Positions 32,438 to 39,891 of a DNA stretch of 39,891 nucleotides are shown here, piece by piece. Numbering within the stretch: position 1 is the stretch's first letter; the number at the start of each line of letters is the position of its first letter. Origin of the DNA: Gammaproteobacteria bacterium (GTDB lineage: Bacteria; Pseudomonadota; Gammaproteobacteria; Pseudomonadales; Pseudohongiellaceae); contig JAURLP010000015.1 in assembly GCA_030831165.1 (NCBI GenBank), positions 1-39,891 of the forward strand, written 5' to 3'. The notes under the pieces were generated by a model. It ran no database searches. It saw only the letters and a list, made by a program, of their open reading frames with translations, and was not told the DNA's origin. The position numbers and the translations under genes were made by a program.

Positions 32438-34489
32438 ATGAAATCGAAATATTTAATTGCTCAGTCACTTTTATTGGCCGCAACTGTTAATGCACAAGAA
32501 GCCGACTTTGAATTAATTATTCAGGGTGTGCATGTCCGAGAATCTGAAACTGCGTTACCAGTGACTTTGCTTAATGAGAAAGAAATTAGAGCGGTTGCCA
32601 GTGTTAGTTTGGGCGATACACTTTCCATGCAGCCTGGTATTAACAATGCCTCTTTTGGACCAGCGGTGGGTCAGCCAGTTATTCGTGGACAACAAGGCAG
32701 GCGAGTGATGAGTTTGAGCAATGGTATGGCAAACGCTGATGCTTCTGGCAACTCCGCCGATCACGCCACCACTGTTGAACCAATGCTGGCGACAGGTGCT
32801 GAGATTTTACGCGGTCCTTCCACTCTGCTTTACGGTGGTGGAGCTATTGGCGGCGTAATTAATATTATTGACAATCGATTTGCTGATAGTTTGTTAACAA
32901 AACCAGAGTTTTCTGTTGAGGCCCGTCACGATACTGCGTCTGATATGAAAACCTTTGTAGGAAGTCTTTCTGTTCCTACGGGTAACTTTGTCTGGCATCT
33001 TGATGCGACAGATAGACAATGGAATGATCTGGAAATTCCGGGCCTGGCAATTCATCCGGATTATCTGGATGATCATGATGAAGATGAAGCACATCATGAA
33101 GAAGCAGAAAACAGCGATGGCTTTATTGACAATAGTCGGGGTGAAAATCAGGCTGCCACCTTAGGGCTTTCTTATGTTCTGGACAATGGCTTTATTGGTT
33201 TTTCTTTCAATAAAATGACAAACGAATATGGTTTGCCGCCCGGTGTGCATGGTCACCATGAAGAGGAAGCAGGAGATGCAGAAGAGGATCATGCTGAAGA
33301 AAATATATTTATTGATATGGAAAGAGAGCGTTACGATTTTATTGCGTCGTTAAACGATTTAAGTCCCTGGGTTGAATCACTAAATTATCGTTTAAGCTAT
33401 ACCGACTATGAACATGCAGAAATGGAAGGCCCTGGCCTAATCGGAACTCAATTCAAAAATGATTCGTGGCAACAACGTCTGCAATTAACTCATCCTGAAG
33501 TGGGTAACTGGCATGGAGTATTTGGTCTTCAGCATAGTGATGAAACATTTTCTGCGATAGGAGAGGAAAGCTTTATTCCGCAGACTGATATCAATAGTTT
33601 TGGCATATTTTTAGTAGAGGCTCTGCATACCGGTAATTTTACCTATGAATTTGGAGCGCGACTTAATCGCGATGAATTAGACCCCGGTTTAGCTGCGCCA
33701 GACAGAAGTTTTACTACAGTTAGTTATTCTGGCTCAGTTTTATGGGATGCCAATGATCGGGCTTCATTAGGTTTTGCTTATTCTCATTCAGAGAGGGCTC
33801 CTTCCACAGAAGAGCTTTATTCTAATAACAACCTGGCTTCAATTGATGATTGTGTCATCCATTTTGCAACAGGCAGTTGTGAAATTGGAAATATTAATTT
33901 GAATGAAGAAAGGTCTAATAATTTAGATTTTAGTTTGTATTTGTCCTTACCAAGTTTTGATGCAACTATTACACTGTTTTATAACAGTTTCAGTGATTAT
34001 ATATTTCAAACTAATACCGGAATGGAAGTTGATGAATTTCCAGTACGATCCTATCAAAATGATGACGCTAACTTTGTTGGTGTGGAAGTCGATATGTTAT
34101 TACCCATTACCAATGATTGGAGTGTTCGCTTTTTTGGCGACAGGGTGACCGGTAAACTTGATGATGGTAGTTATGTCCCCAGAATGCCGCCTTCTAGAAT
34201 GGGTTCCGAACTAATATTCAATGCAGATGTGTTCAATGCATCACTGTCTGTTATCAATGCTGCTGATCAAGAGAATCCAGGAGTTGGTGAAATTGCGACA
34301 TCGGGTTATACCCGTTGGGATTTCACAATGGATTATACATTAGCGTCGACGTTTGATAGCGAATTGATATTATTTTCCAAGCTAAAAAATATCACCGATG
34401 AAGAAGTGAGACTAGCAACGTCATTTATAAGAGGCTTTGCCCCGGATAGTGGGCGATCTATAGAGTTTGGCGTCAGGTATAGTTTCTAA
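32438..34489 (+). CDS. TonB-dependent outer-membrane receptor, ZnuD-like
   Basis: A 683-residue receptor. I chose the ATG at 32438 (MKSKYLIAQ), preceded by AGAG, rather than the frame beginning 27 bases earlier. A signal peptide (about 1-20, ending VNAQ) is followed by a plug domain with IQGVHVRESETALPVTLLNEKEI and QPVIRGQQGRRV. EILRGPSTLLYGGGAIGGVINI (about 125-146) is the standard plug motif. The barrel ends in SIEFGVRYSF with a C-terminal Phe. Extracellular loops are His/Asp/Glu-rich: HPDYLDDHDEDEAHHEEAE (about 207-225) and HGHHEEEAGDAEEDHAEE, as in zinc receptors of the ZnuD type. It should import zinc, or possibly another metal complex, with TonB. The upstream His/Cys protein supports this. 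Confidence 0.85.
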   Translation: MKSKYLIAQSLLLAATVNAQEADFELIIQGVHVRESETALPVTLLNEKEIRAVASVSLGDTLSMQPGINNASFGPAVGQPVIRGQQGRRVMSLSNGMANADASGNSADHATTVEPMLATGAEILRGPSTLLYGGGAIGGVINIIDNRFADSLLTKPEFSVEARHDTASDMKTFVGSLSVPTGNFVWHLDATDRQWNDLEIPGLAIHPDYLDDHDEDEAHHEEAENSDGFIDNSRGENQAATLGLSYVLDNGFIGFSFNKMTNEYGLPPGVHGHHEEEAGDAEEDHAEENIFIDMERERYDFIASLNDLSPWVESLNYRLSYTDYEHAEMEGPGLIGTQFKNDSWQQRLQLTHPEVGNWHGVFGLQHSDETFSAIGEESFIPQTDINSFGIFLVEALHTGNFTYEFGARLNRDELDPGLAAPDRSFTTVSYSGSVLWDANDRASLGFAYSHSERAPSTEELYSNNNLASIDDCVIHFATGSCEIGNINLNEERSNNLDFSLYLSLPSFDATITLFYNSFSDYIFQTNTGMEVDEFPVRSYQNDDANFVGVEVDMLLPITNDWSVRFFGDRVTGKLDDGSYVPRMPPSRMGSELIFNADVFNASLSVINAADQENPGVGEIATSGYTRWDFTMDYTLASTFDSELILFSKLKNITDEEVRLATSFIRGFAPDSGRSIEFGVRYSF

Positions 34490-34502
34490 TTTCGGATATA
34501 AA

Positions 34503-34542
34503 AATCAGGCTAGTAACCAAAACGAAGTATGCTAGCCTGATT
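34503..34542. terminator. inverted repeat after the TonB receptor gene, possible terminator
   Basis: AATCAGGCTAG and CTAGCCTGATT form an 11-bp stem around an 18-base loop directly after the receptor stop. The 3' side continues AAATG without a T-run, so its terminator role is moderate only. Confidence 0.5.
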
Positions 34543-34674
34543 AAATGTTGAACATAGTTTAATTAACTCTCATTTTTAAAATTATCTGTTTGAAAAGCTC
34601 TTGTTTTCCTGCCAACAATATCCCTCATTTTTTTGTTTTTATAATCTGGCTGATATATCCAAATAACAAATTTC

Positions 34675-35936
34675 ATGGAAAAAAGTAAAAATAATAAAAT
34701 TTGGAAAGAGTATCTAGCAAAGACAGCAATGTCTTCCTGGGACGCCGGGCCAGCTGTGATAGGTGGTGAAAAAATTGTTCCTCATTTCCAACCAATTATT
34801 GGTTTAACCAGTGGGCAAATTGTTGGCTATGAATGTCTTGCCAGAAGCCTGAACTACTCTAATAACAATCCTCGTAGCTTTGGTCATTTTTTTTTCTAAC
34901 CCTAAAATTAGCACTTCTTATCAACTTGAAGTTGATAGAGCGCTCCGCTTTCAGGCTCTGGAATATTTTTCAAGACATCCAGATGCGGGCTATATCACTT
35001 TAAATATTTCGCCAAACTGGATAGAAAATATTTTGGCTTCACAAACTATTCATACTTTGGAAATGATTAAGGAGACCGGGATAGACCCTAAACGGGTAGT
35101 GATAGAAATTACAGAAACAAAAGGAGACATGGATAGCCTCAGAGAAATTGTCGACATATATCACGAAGCTGGGTTGATGGTTGCAGTAGACGATTTTGGT
35201 GCAGGGGCCTCTCAAATGGATCGCATTGAAGCGTTAGAACCTGACATTGTTAAACTTGATATGCGATTGTTTAAACAAGCCGCATGTGGAGGAAAAAGTG
35301 CAGATGTTGCTCTTTCGATTTCCAGTATTGCCAATAGGGTTGGTTGTCATATTGTTTGTGAGGGTGTGGAGACCGTAGAGGAATTTCATTTCGGAATAGA
35401 ATGTGGCAGCAATCATGTTTAGGGCCATATTTTTCATACTGCCTTGGCTGATAAGATAAATGCAGATTCAACTGTAGAAAAAGTCAGGAGCCTGCAGAAA
35501 AGTTATTTAAAAGAAAAGTCGATTAAATTGGTAAGAGCCTCCGAGTAAAGAGAAAAAAGTAAATATATAGTAAATGCCATTAAGTAAAATTATCTTAATG
35601 GAGAGCCGCATAAAGTAGGCAGTAAAATAATCAATTCAGATGTTTTTCGTTATTATATTTGTGACGAAAAAGGGAAAAAATTCTCCAGATTACGAGATAT
35701 CTACAGATGAATTTCATGAGAATATCGAAACGATGGGCATGAACCTTTCACATCGGCCATATTTCCCCGCATTTATCGCAGCTAGAACTGCTTCAAATAA
35801 AATATTTACAGTTTCTGAAGTATATCGGGATGTTAAATCCCGTCAACTTTGCCGTACCTATGCAATAAACTTGGATGTCAATAAAGTGTTGCTAGTAGAT
35901 GCCCTGGTTGAAGATGAAATTATCTGCGCAAAGTAA
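34675..35936 (+). pseudogene. broken EAL phosphodiesterase with C-terminal YkuI_C-like sensor region
   Basis: The first frame (34675-34899) carries HFQPII and GYECLARSL, the start of an EAL domain. It breaks inside a run of nine T at 34887-34895, and removing one T rejoins the rest. The continuing frame retains LNISPNW, VVIEITET, MVAVDDFGAGAS, DIVKLDM and CEGVET, so all residues needed for c-di-GMP hydrolysis were once present. It is then cut by TAG at 35420 (expected Gln in the usual N-x-V-Q-G motif). Further in-frame TAA codons follow at 35546 and 35585. After DVFRYYICDEKGKK another frameshift leads to a region with SHRPYFPAFIA and ending at 35936, resembling the YkuI_C sensory domain. At least five lesions make the gene dead. 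Confidence 0.8.
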
Positions 35937-35987
35937 TAGACTGCACGACAAATCATAATCTAAATATTCACTTGCCTAAAAATACTG

Positions 35988-36857
35988 ATGATAAAATACA
36001 TCTTCACAGGAGTATTTGTTTGCCTTGCTTCGAGCACATTGGTAGCTGCTGAAGGAAATGATGCTGCTGAAAATAATTCCTATGAGCGTTTTAGCAGTAA
36101 CGAGCCGAATTATTTTGTCGGTGCCTGGGATAATCATGACGATTGGCATCTGGAATTTAATCTGTCTGTAAAATATGCACTTTGGCCTCCAGCAGCCAGC
36201 AAGCATAAACAATTGTTTATCTATAACGGCACTTATCACTTTTATCTGAAATCACGGGATTCATCCCCGATAATATCCAGAAGACAAAATGTAGGACCCG
36301 CTTACCAATATACTGTCGGAGATAATCCTAATCTTCCAGACTATGAATTTCGAGCAGGTTGGTATCATGAATCAAATGGACAGACCATTAATAATGTTGC
36401 CGATTATATTGCAGCTGGTGAATTTGCAAAGTATAGAGTTAGTCGGGGTTGGGACTACCTTGGGCTTGAATACATGTCGCCCTTTTTAGGTAATTTAAGG
36501 CAGCATTTGGATTTACGAATCTTCTGTAATTGTCAGGGTTGGGGGGCGGAAAAAAGAGAAGATGAAATATTCTGGTAAACTTTGACAGATCAATCAAAGA
36601 TTAATGACTATGATGGTATTCGTTGGACAATTAATGAAATAAATCTGCCGGCTAATTTTGGTACTCTGCGAATGGAGTTGAAAGCTGGTAATAGAAACTT
36701 TTCAGCCTTGGGGAATGTCAGTAGTAAATTTGTTTTTTCAGAATTTTTAGGCTTTCCTTTAAATATATTTTATTTTACCGGTTATGGCCGGGAGATTGGT
36801 TCTTATCACGAAAGAAACCAGTATTTAGGTATCGGAATAGAAATGCAGTCATTTTAA
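35988..36857 (+). pseudogene. pldA: outer-membrane phospholipase A gene, interrupted by one in-frame stop
   Basis: The frame is open from an ATG at 35988 and has a signal peptide ending LVAAEG. Barrel segments and the catalytic block FRAGWYHESNGQ follow, with His and Ser in the HES motif of OMPLA. VSRGWDYLGLEYM appears further on, where Asp stands at the place of the Asn of E. coli PldA. A TAA at 36576-36578 breaks it after DEIFW. The same frame then continues (TLTDQSKINDYDG) to a natural stop at 36857, giving about 289 codons in total, the length of E. coli PldA. The loss of the last four or five strands should abolish folding. It lies beside the broken EAL gene. Confidence 0.8.
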
Positions 36858-36875
36858 AAGGTGTGATAAATAGCA

Positions 36876-37613
36876 ATGAATGAAGTGATGAAACTGATGC
36901 AGGAGCACAGTTCTGTGCGTTCATATACTAATAAAAAAATTAGTAAAGAATTACTAGAACAATTGGTTGCGAGTGGACAAGCCGCTGCTTCATCCAGTTT
37001 TATTCAAGCCTATTCAATTATTAGAGTGCTTGATACTGAAAAAAGAAAAATTATTGCAGATGCTGCGGGCGGCCAGAGCTGGATTATTGACGCAGCTGAA
37101 TTTATGTTGATGTGCGCAGATATGCAGCGTATTAATTATGCTTCTTCAAAGAATGGAGAAGGAGAGCTAAAGGGTTACACGGAACATTTTATTGCAGCGA
37201 CAGTAGATACCGCGCTGATGGCCCAAAATGTATTGCTGGCGGCAGAATCAATGGGGTTAGGTGGCGTTTTTATTGGTGGTATCAGAAATAATCCACAGCG
37301 TGTTGCGAAGACTTTAGGTTTGCCAAAACATGTTTATCCAGCTTTTGGTCTATGTTTGGGTTGGCCAGCACATAAGAATGCGGTTAAACCACGTATGCCG
37401 GTGGCAACGGTTTTACACCAGGATTCCTATGATATAGATGCTGTCGCAGCCAATGTTGATGCATATGATGAAGCCTTTGCTGAATATTATGGCTCTCGTG
37501 GTAACAATGCTAAAAGTAGCAATTGGTCGGCACCTACCACACGCGCAATTCAAGGTAAAAAGAGAGAGCACATGCTCGAATTTCTAAAGAATCAGGGGTT
37601 TTTGAAATGCTGA
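36876..37613 (+). CDS. NADPH-dependent nitroreductase, NfsA-like
   Basis: A 245-residue flavoprotein of the NfsA/FRP type. It starts MNEVMKLMQEHSSVRSYTNKKI, with the FMN-binding HSSVRSY motif (about 11-17). AASSSFIQAYSIIRV (about 37-51) contacts FMN phosphate. AATVDTALMAQNVLLAAESMGLGGVFIGGIRN and FGLCLGWPAHKNAVKPRMP (about 151-169) are both family signatures. The basic C-terminal helix is normal for NADPH use. Members reduce nitro compounds and quinones by two electrons. It follows the broken pldA by 18 bases and is bounded downstream by a strong terminator. The intact reading frame shows the decay does not extend to here. Confidence 0.9.
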   Translation: MNEVMKLMQEHSSVRSYTNKKISKELLEQLVASGQAAASSSFIQAYSIIRVLDTEKRKIIADAAGGQSWIIDAAEFMLMCADMQRINYASSKNGEGELKGYTEHFIAATVDTALMAQNVLLAAESMGLGGVFIGGIRNNPQRVAKTLGLPKHVYPAFGLCLGWPAHKNAVKPRMPVATVLHQDSYDIDAVAANVDAYDEAFAEYYGSRGNNAKSSNWSAPTTRAIQGKKREHMLEFLKNQGFLKC

Positions 37614-37697
37614 AAGTTAACTATAACTTTACCGGTGGCCTTGAATGTTCAATCTGGGTTCTCTTTGGCTTAGGCCTGTAACGATAATTGGCTTGCA

Positions 37698-37731
37698 AAA
37701 AAAAGGGGCTTCTAGAGAAGCCCCTTTTTTT
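37698..37731. terminator. bidirectional intrinsic terminator
   Basis: A perfect 15-bp stem, AAAAAAAGGGGCTTC against GAAGCCCCTTTTTTT, with loop TAGA, lies between the convergent nitroreductase and hydrolase genes. Confidence 0.95.
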
Positions 37732-37750
37732 GTGACATTGAATAACTGTT

Positions 37751-39112
37751 TCAGAACTGAACCTTGCGGGCATCTGCCATGATTAGGTCGTGATAAACGG
37801 GCAAAGACCAGCCGGCTGCTTCCAGCTCGTTTAATCTGTTTTCAAACTGGTTGACATAATTTGTCGTGGAACGATATTCGCTTCTGAGTGTTTCTCGAGC
37901 CACCGGTGTTTGCCAGCCAGACAGCCTGCAAAGTAAAGCAGGTCCCATGACGGCGCCACCAGCATTGTCAGCCGATTCCGTTGGGACATTGACCATGGTG
38001 TATTTATAAGCTGCAAGGTCTACATAAGGATTACGTATGCCACCATAGGCATTCCCATTACTATCAAGCAACATCAGTGAACCATCATTATCGACATAGT
38101 TATCCATCAAAATTCGGGGAGCTCGAGGGGGAACAATGCCTTTGTCTACCCATTCCAGAAGATGATGCAGGGCGACTGAAAAATAGGCCTCTTGCGGAAA
38201 CATGGATATGGGATTTTGGCAATCGTTTTGGGTAACGCGTGCTCCATTATTTCTGGCATCAAGATGTGCTAATGCAGCAAATTCATATACCCGAAATTGC
38301 TTTCCAGGCTCATCACTATCTTGGATAGAGGTAGCACCTGTGCTGTATTCATGTTGAGTTGGCACCTGAATCATTGGCACATCGACCGGCATAATTTCAG
38401 AACCATTCGAGGTGGGCATGAAGCCGTCATAAATATTGCTACCGTCAGCCAGGGTAAATACCGCATGAGCATCAAGATAGCGAGTCAGGATTGCCGAGCT
38501 GGCAGAAGTCCCCCACAGAATCACCTTGCGAGGATTTAGTTCAGCAATTGGACTTTGAGGGCTTTTGATTAATGCGCCAGCCTGGGCTAGCACTTCACTG
38601 GTTTGGGTAGGGCTAATCTGTATGTCGCCATAGCGGTTGGGATTGAAATTGCGTATTTGATCTGCACCCAAGGTGCTAATCTCAACAGCGACATGTCCTG
38701 AATCCATAATGTAAACAGAGTTATATTCAAAGGCATGTGCACCACCAATAGGGTGCATGGATTCGGCAATTACCAAACCACTGGCATCACTGTCATTTGC
38801 AGGGCGGCGAATGACCAGGCGAGTGGTATAAGGCTCCCCGGCAGCGGTCCCGGAAATATAGTATTCATTAACTTCATAGTTGAAATCTTCAATACCGTGA
38901 CCAGGCCATTGCGCTGGGGATGAATCCCAGGCTTCACCGCGACCGGTAATTGGACGAATACTGGGGATATTCGCCACAGTTACTTGATCAGGAACAATCG
39001 GGGTTATCCTAAAGCCGGCAAGGCCCCCCCCCTGTGCAAAGGCCTGAGAGCCAGATAGAAAAACTAACAAGGCAAAGGCTATTTTTATAATAGGGTTTTT
39101 ATGAGCATCCAC
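37751..39112 (-). CDS. exported alpha/beta hydrolase-domain protein (Abhydrolase_10-like)
   Basis: A 453-residue protein with signal peptide (about 1-26, ending AFAQ). The mature part shows YTTRLVIRRPAN and VIAESMHPIGGAHAFEY as in the Abhydrolase_10 group. The nucleophile motif is VILWGTSASSAILTRYL (Ser near 198, G-x-S-x-S), and a His in EFAALAHLDARN follows later. IMPVDVPMIQVPTQHEYSTG lies between them. C-terminal helices (NQFENRLNELEAAGWSL) end ADARKVQF. The family contains exported hydrolases of unclear substrate, often next to transporters. It is monocistronic, closed by the terminator at 37698, and faces a long upstream spacer. Confidence 0.8.
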   Translation of the reverse strand: MDAHKNPIIKIAFALLVFLSGSQAFAQGGGLAGFRITPIVPDQVTVANIPSIRPITGRGEAWDSSPAQWPGHGIEDFNYEVNEYYISGTAAGEPYTTRLVIRRPANDSDASGLVIAESMHPIGGAHAFEYNSVYIMDSGHVAVEISTLGADQIRNFNPNRYGDIQISPTQTSEVLAQAGALIKSPQSPIAELNPRKVILWGTSASSAILTRYLDAHAVFTLADGSNIYDGFMPTSNGSEIMPVDVPMIQVPTQHEYSTGATSIQDSDEPGKQFRVYEFAALAHLDARNNGARVTQNDCQNPISMFPQEAYFSVALHHLLEWVDKGIVPPRAPRILMDNYVDNDGSLMLLDSNGNAYGGIRNPYVDLAAYKYTMVNVPTESADNAGGAVMGPALLCRLSGWQTPVARETLRSEYRSTTNYVNQFENRLNELEAAGWSLPVYHDLIMADARKVQF

Positions 39113-39477
39113 AATGATCTCCTTGGGATTAGAGCTTTTTATTTTTATATTTCACATATAAAGAGTGCTAGAGTGCCAGATAGTAAGACAATACTTTGTT
39201 CGAAATATTTTTATTCATGACAAGGCTAAGCATAAATCACCATCGGGGATAATACATCTGTAATTGTGAATGAAATGTGAAAGAGTGATGTGTTTGAGGG
39301 CCTATTAGGCTTACTACCAGAGGTGTGCCATTTTGGATAGGCATCATAAGTAGTATCAAATAGGTATTTGGGGAATGTCCATTCCTGTTTATCGGTATTC
39401 ACGGCTACATTCCGGGGTTCATTTTTTTGATGGGTTGAAACGTATAATATTTAATCTCATTCGAAAAGGGTCGTTAT
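39113..39477. promoter_or_regulatory. 365-base spacer between the exported hydrolase and the sigma factor
   Basis: No gene is visible in any frame. It must hold the divergent promoters of the hydrolase and the sigma factor. I see a perfect palindrome GGAATG-TC-CATTCC near 39372-39385, a further CATTCC near 39409, the odd palindrome GCCTA-T-TAGGC near 39300, and a TATAAT near 39443 that could be a -10 without a good -35. AAAGGG lies about 7 bases before the GTG start. Confidence 0.4.
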
Positions 39478-39891
39478 GTGAATGATATGGAATCCACCAG
39501 TTTCCTGGAAAAACTAAAAATTCAGGACCACCAGGCTTTTAATCAGCTGGTTCAGCAATATCATTCCTCACTGCTAACTGTGGCGCGAGCAATTGTCGGC
39601 GATATTTGGGCTGAAGAAGTTGTGCAGGAGGCCTGGGTTTCTATATACAAAGCTTTACCCAAATTTCAGAAGCGTTCTTCCCTGAAAACCTGGATGTATA
39701 CCATTCTCAAAAATGAAGCAAAGAGTCGTTATAAAAAAGAATCAAAAACAGTATCACTGGAAGCACAATTACCTGCAGATCAGCAGGATCGGAGTATCGA
39801 AGACTGGTTGGGTAATGCATTCAATAAAGATGGCCATTGGCTTAACTCGCTTTCAGGCTGGGATTTAAATTCCCCGGAAGCATTGATGCAG
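39478..39891 (+). CDS. ECF RNA polymerase sigma factor, N-terminal part, cut by the window edge
   Basis: The frame begins with GTG at 39478 after AAAGGG; an ATG at 39487 is an alternative with poorer spacing. It continues for 138 codons to the end of the window. Region 2 is clear: FNQLVQQYHSSLLTVARAIVGD, then WAEEVVQEAWVSIYKALPKF, followed by KTWMYTILKNEAKSRYKK, the region 2.4 type -10 recognition helix. The linker to region 4 is entered but region 4 lies outside. It differs from the sigma factor at 30501 and belongs to a more typical RpoE-like ECF group. Anti-sigma partners would lie downstream, beyond the window. Confidence 0.85.
   Translation, partial: MNDMESTSFLEKLKIQDHQAFNQLVQQYHSSLLTVARAIVGDIWAEEVVQEAWVSIYKALPKFQKRSSLKTWMYTILKNEAKSRYKKESKTVSLEAQLPADQQDRSIEDWLGNAFNKDGHWLNSLSGWDLNSPEALMQ

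Noticed and set aside
35640-35936. A separate small gene of 98 codons
   Set aside because: It has no ribosome site and its sequence continues the C-terminal sensory region of the broken EAL gene.
34675-36857. Stop-codon reassignment, since TAG and TAA interrupt two adjacent frames
   Set aside because: All other genes in the window end normally at TAA, TAG or TGA without continuing homology, and the EAL gene also has frameshifts. Decay explains this better.
1-39891. CRISPR arrays, tRNA or rRNA genes, and phage modules
   Set aside because: No regularly spaced repeats, no cloverleaf-like segments and no structural or integrase genes are visible to me.

Overview
The window looks like a piece of chromosome from a Gram-negative, probably marine or aquatic, heterotrophic gammaproteobacterium. 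The DNA is moderately AT-rich. Many proteins carry Sec signal peptides or lipoboxes. There are a TonB receptor, an outer-membrane phospholipase gene, a YheS-type ABC-F ATPase, an ApbE and several ECF-type sigma factor genes. I cannot assign a genus from sequence alone. I see no rRNA, tRNA, CRISPR, phage or complete IS element.

Layout. 1-900: an MFS transporter gene runs off the left edge. It appears to have lost its 5' end at a GC-rich, hairpin-prone island (about 428-655), which is followed by a small two-helix membrane protein gene. 1028-1786: an exported methyltransferase-like protein, closed by a strong terminator. 1871-4837 (minus): a cobalt-type nitrile hydratase operon (beta, alpha, activator), then a DUF6152-like exported protein and a PNPOx-like flavin protein. 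4936-7623 (minus): YheS and a CatB-like acetyltransferase. 7726-9300: an exported M20 peptidase. 9351-13487: transporters, including a ZIP-type protein with a cyclic-nucleotide-binding domain inserted in it, a DAACS symporter and a sugar-porter MFS protein. 13599-15610 (minus): an exported two-module VOC lipoprotein and an exported alpha/beta hydrolase. 15845-17119: MetY. 17222-18626 (minus): HupE/UreJ with its membrane-anchor partner. 18800-21294 (minus): AEC and SLC13 transporters. 21421-24519 (minus): methyltransferase, GAF protein, ApbE and an unknown protein.

24617-28571: an exported esterase diverges from a Cyc2-like fused monoheme cytochrome-porin, followed by a convergent exported PepF-type peptidase. 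28671-32024: a DUF4124/gluzincin membrane protein, then a tightly packed module of an exported Glu/Arg-rich protein, an ECF-type sigma factor, a DUF3619-like membrane protein and an exported DUF3106 protein. 32083-34489: a small His/Cys exported protein and a ZnuD-like TonB receptor with His-rich loops, most likely a zinc-acquisition pair. 34675-36857: a decay zone with two adjacent broken genes (an EAL plus C-terminal sensor protein with several lesions, and pldA with one in-frame stop). 36876-37613: an NfsA-like nitroreductase. 37751-39112 (minus): a large exported alpha/beta hydrolase. 39478-end: a second ECF sigma factor, cut by the window edge.

The genes suggest a nutrient scavenger with many exported hydrolases and organic-acid or sugar importers, and with repeated investment in metal handling (cobalt enzyme, HupE, ZIP-CNBD, zinc receptor, cytochrome-porin). 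The least ordinary items are the cytochrome-porin, the ZIP-CNBD fusion, the sigma/DUF3619/DUF3106 module and the EAL/pldA decay zone.
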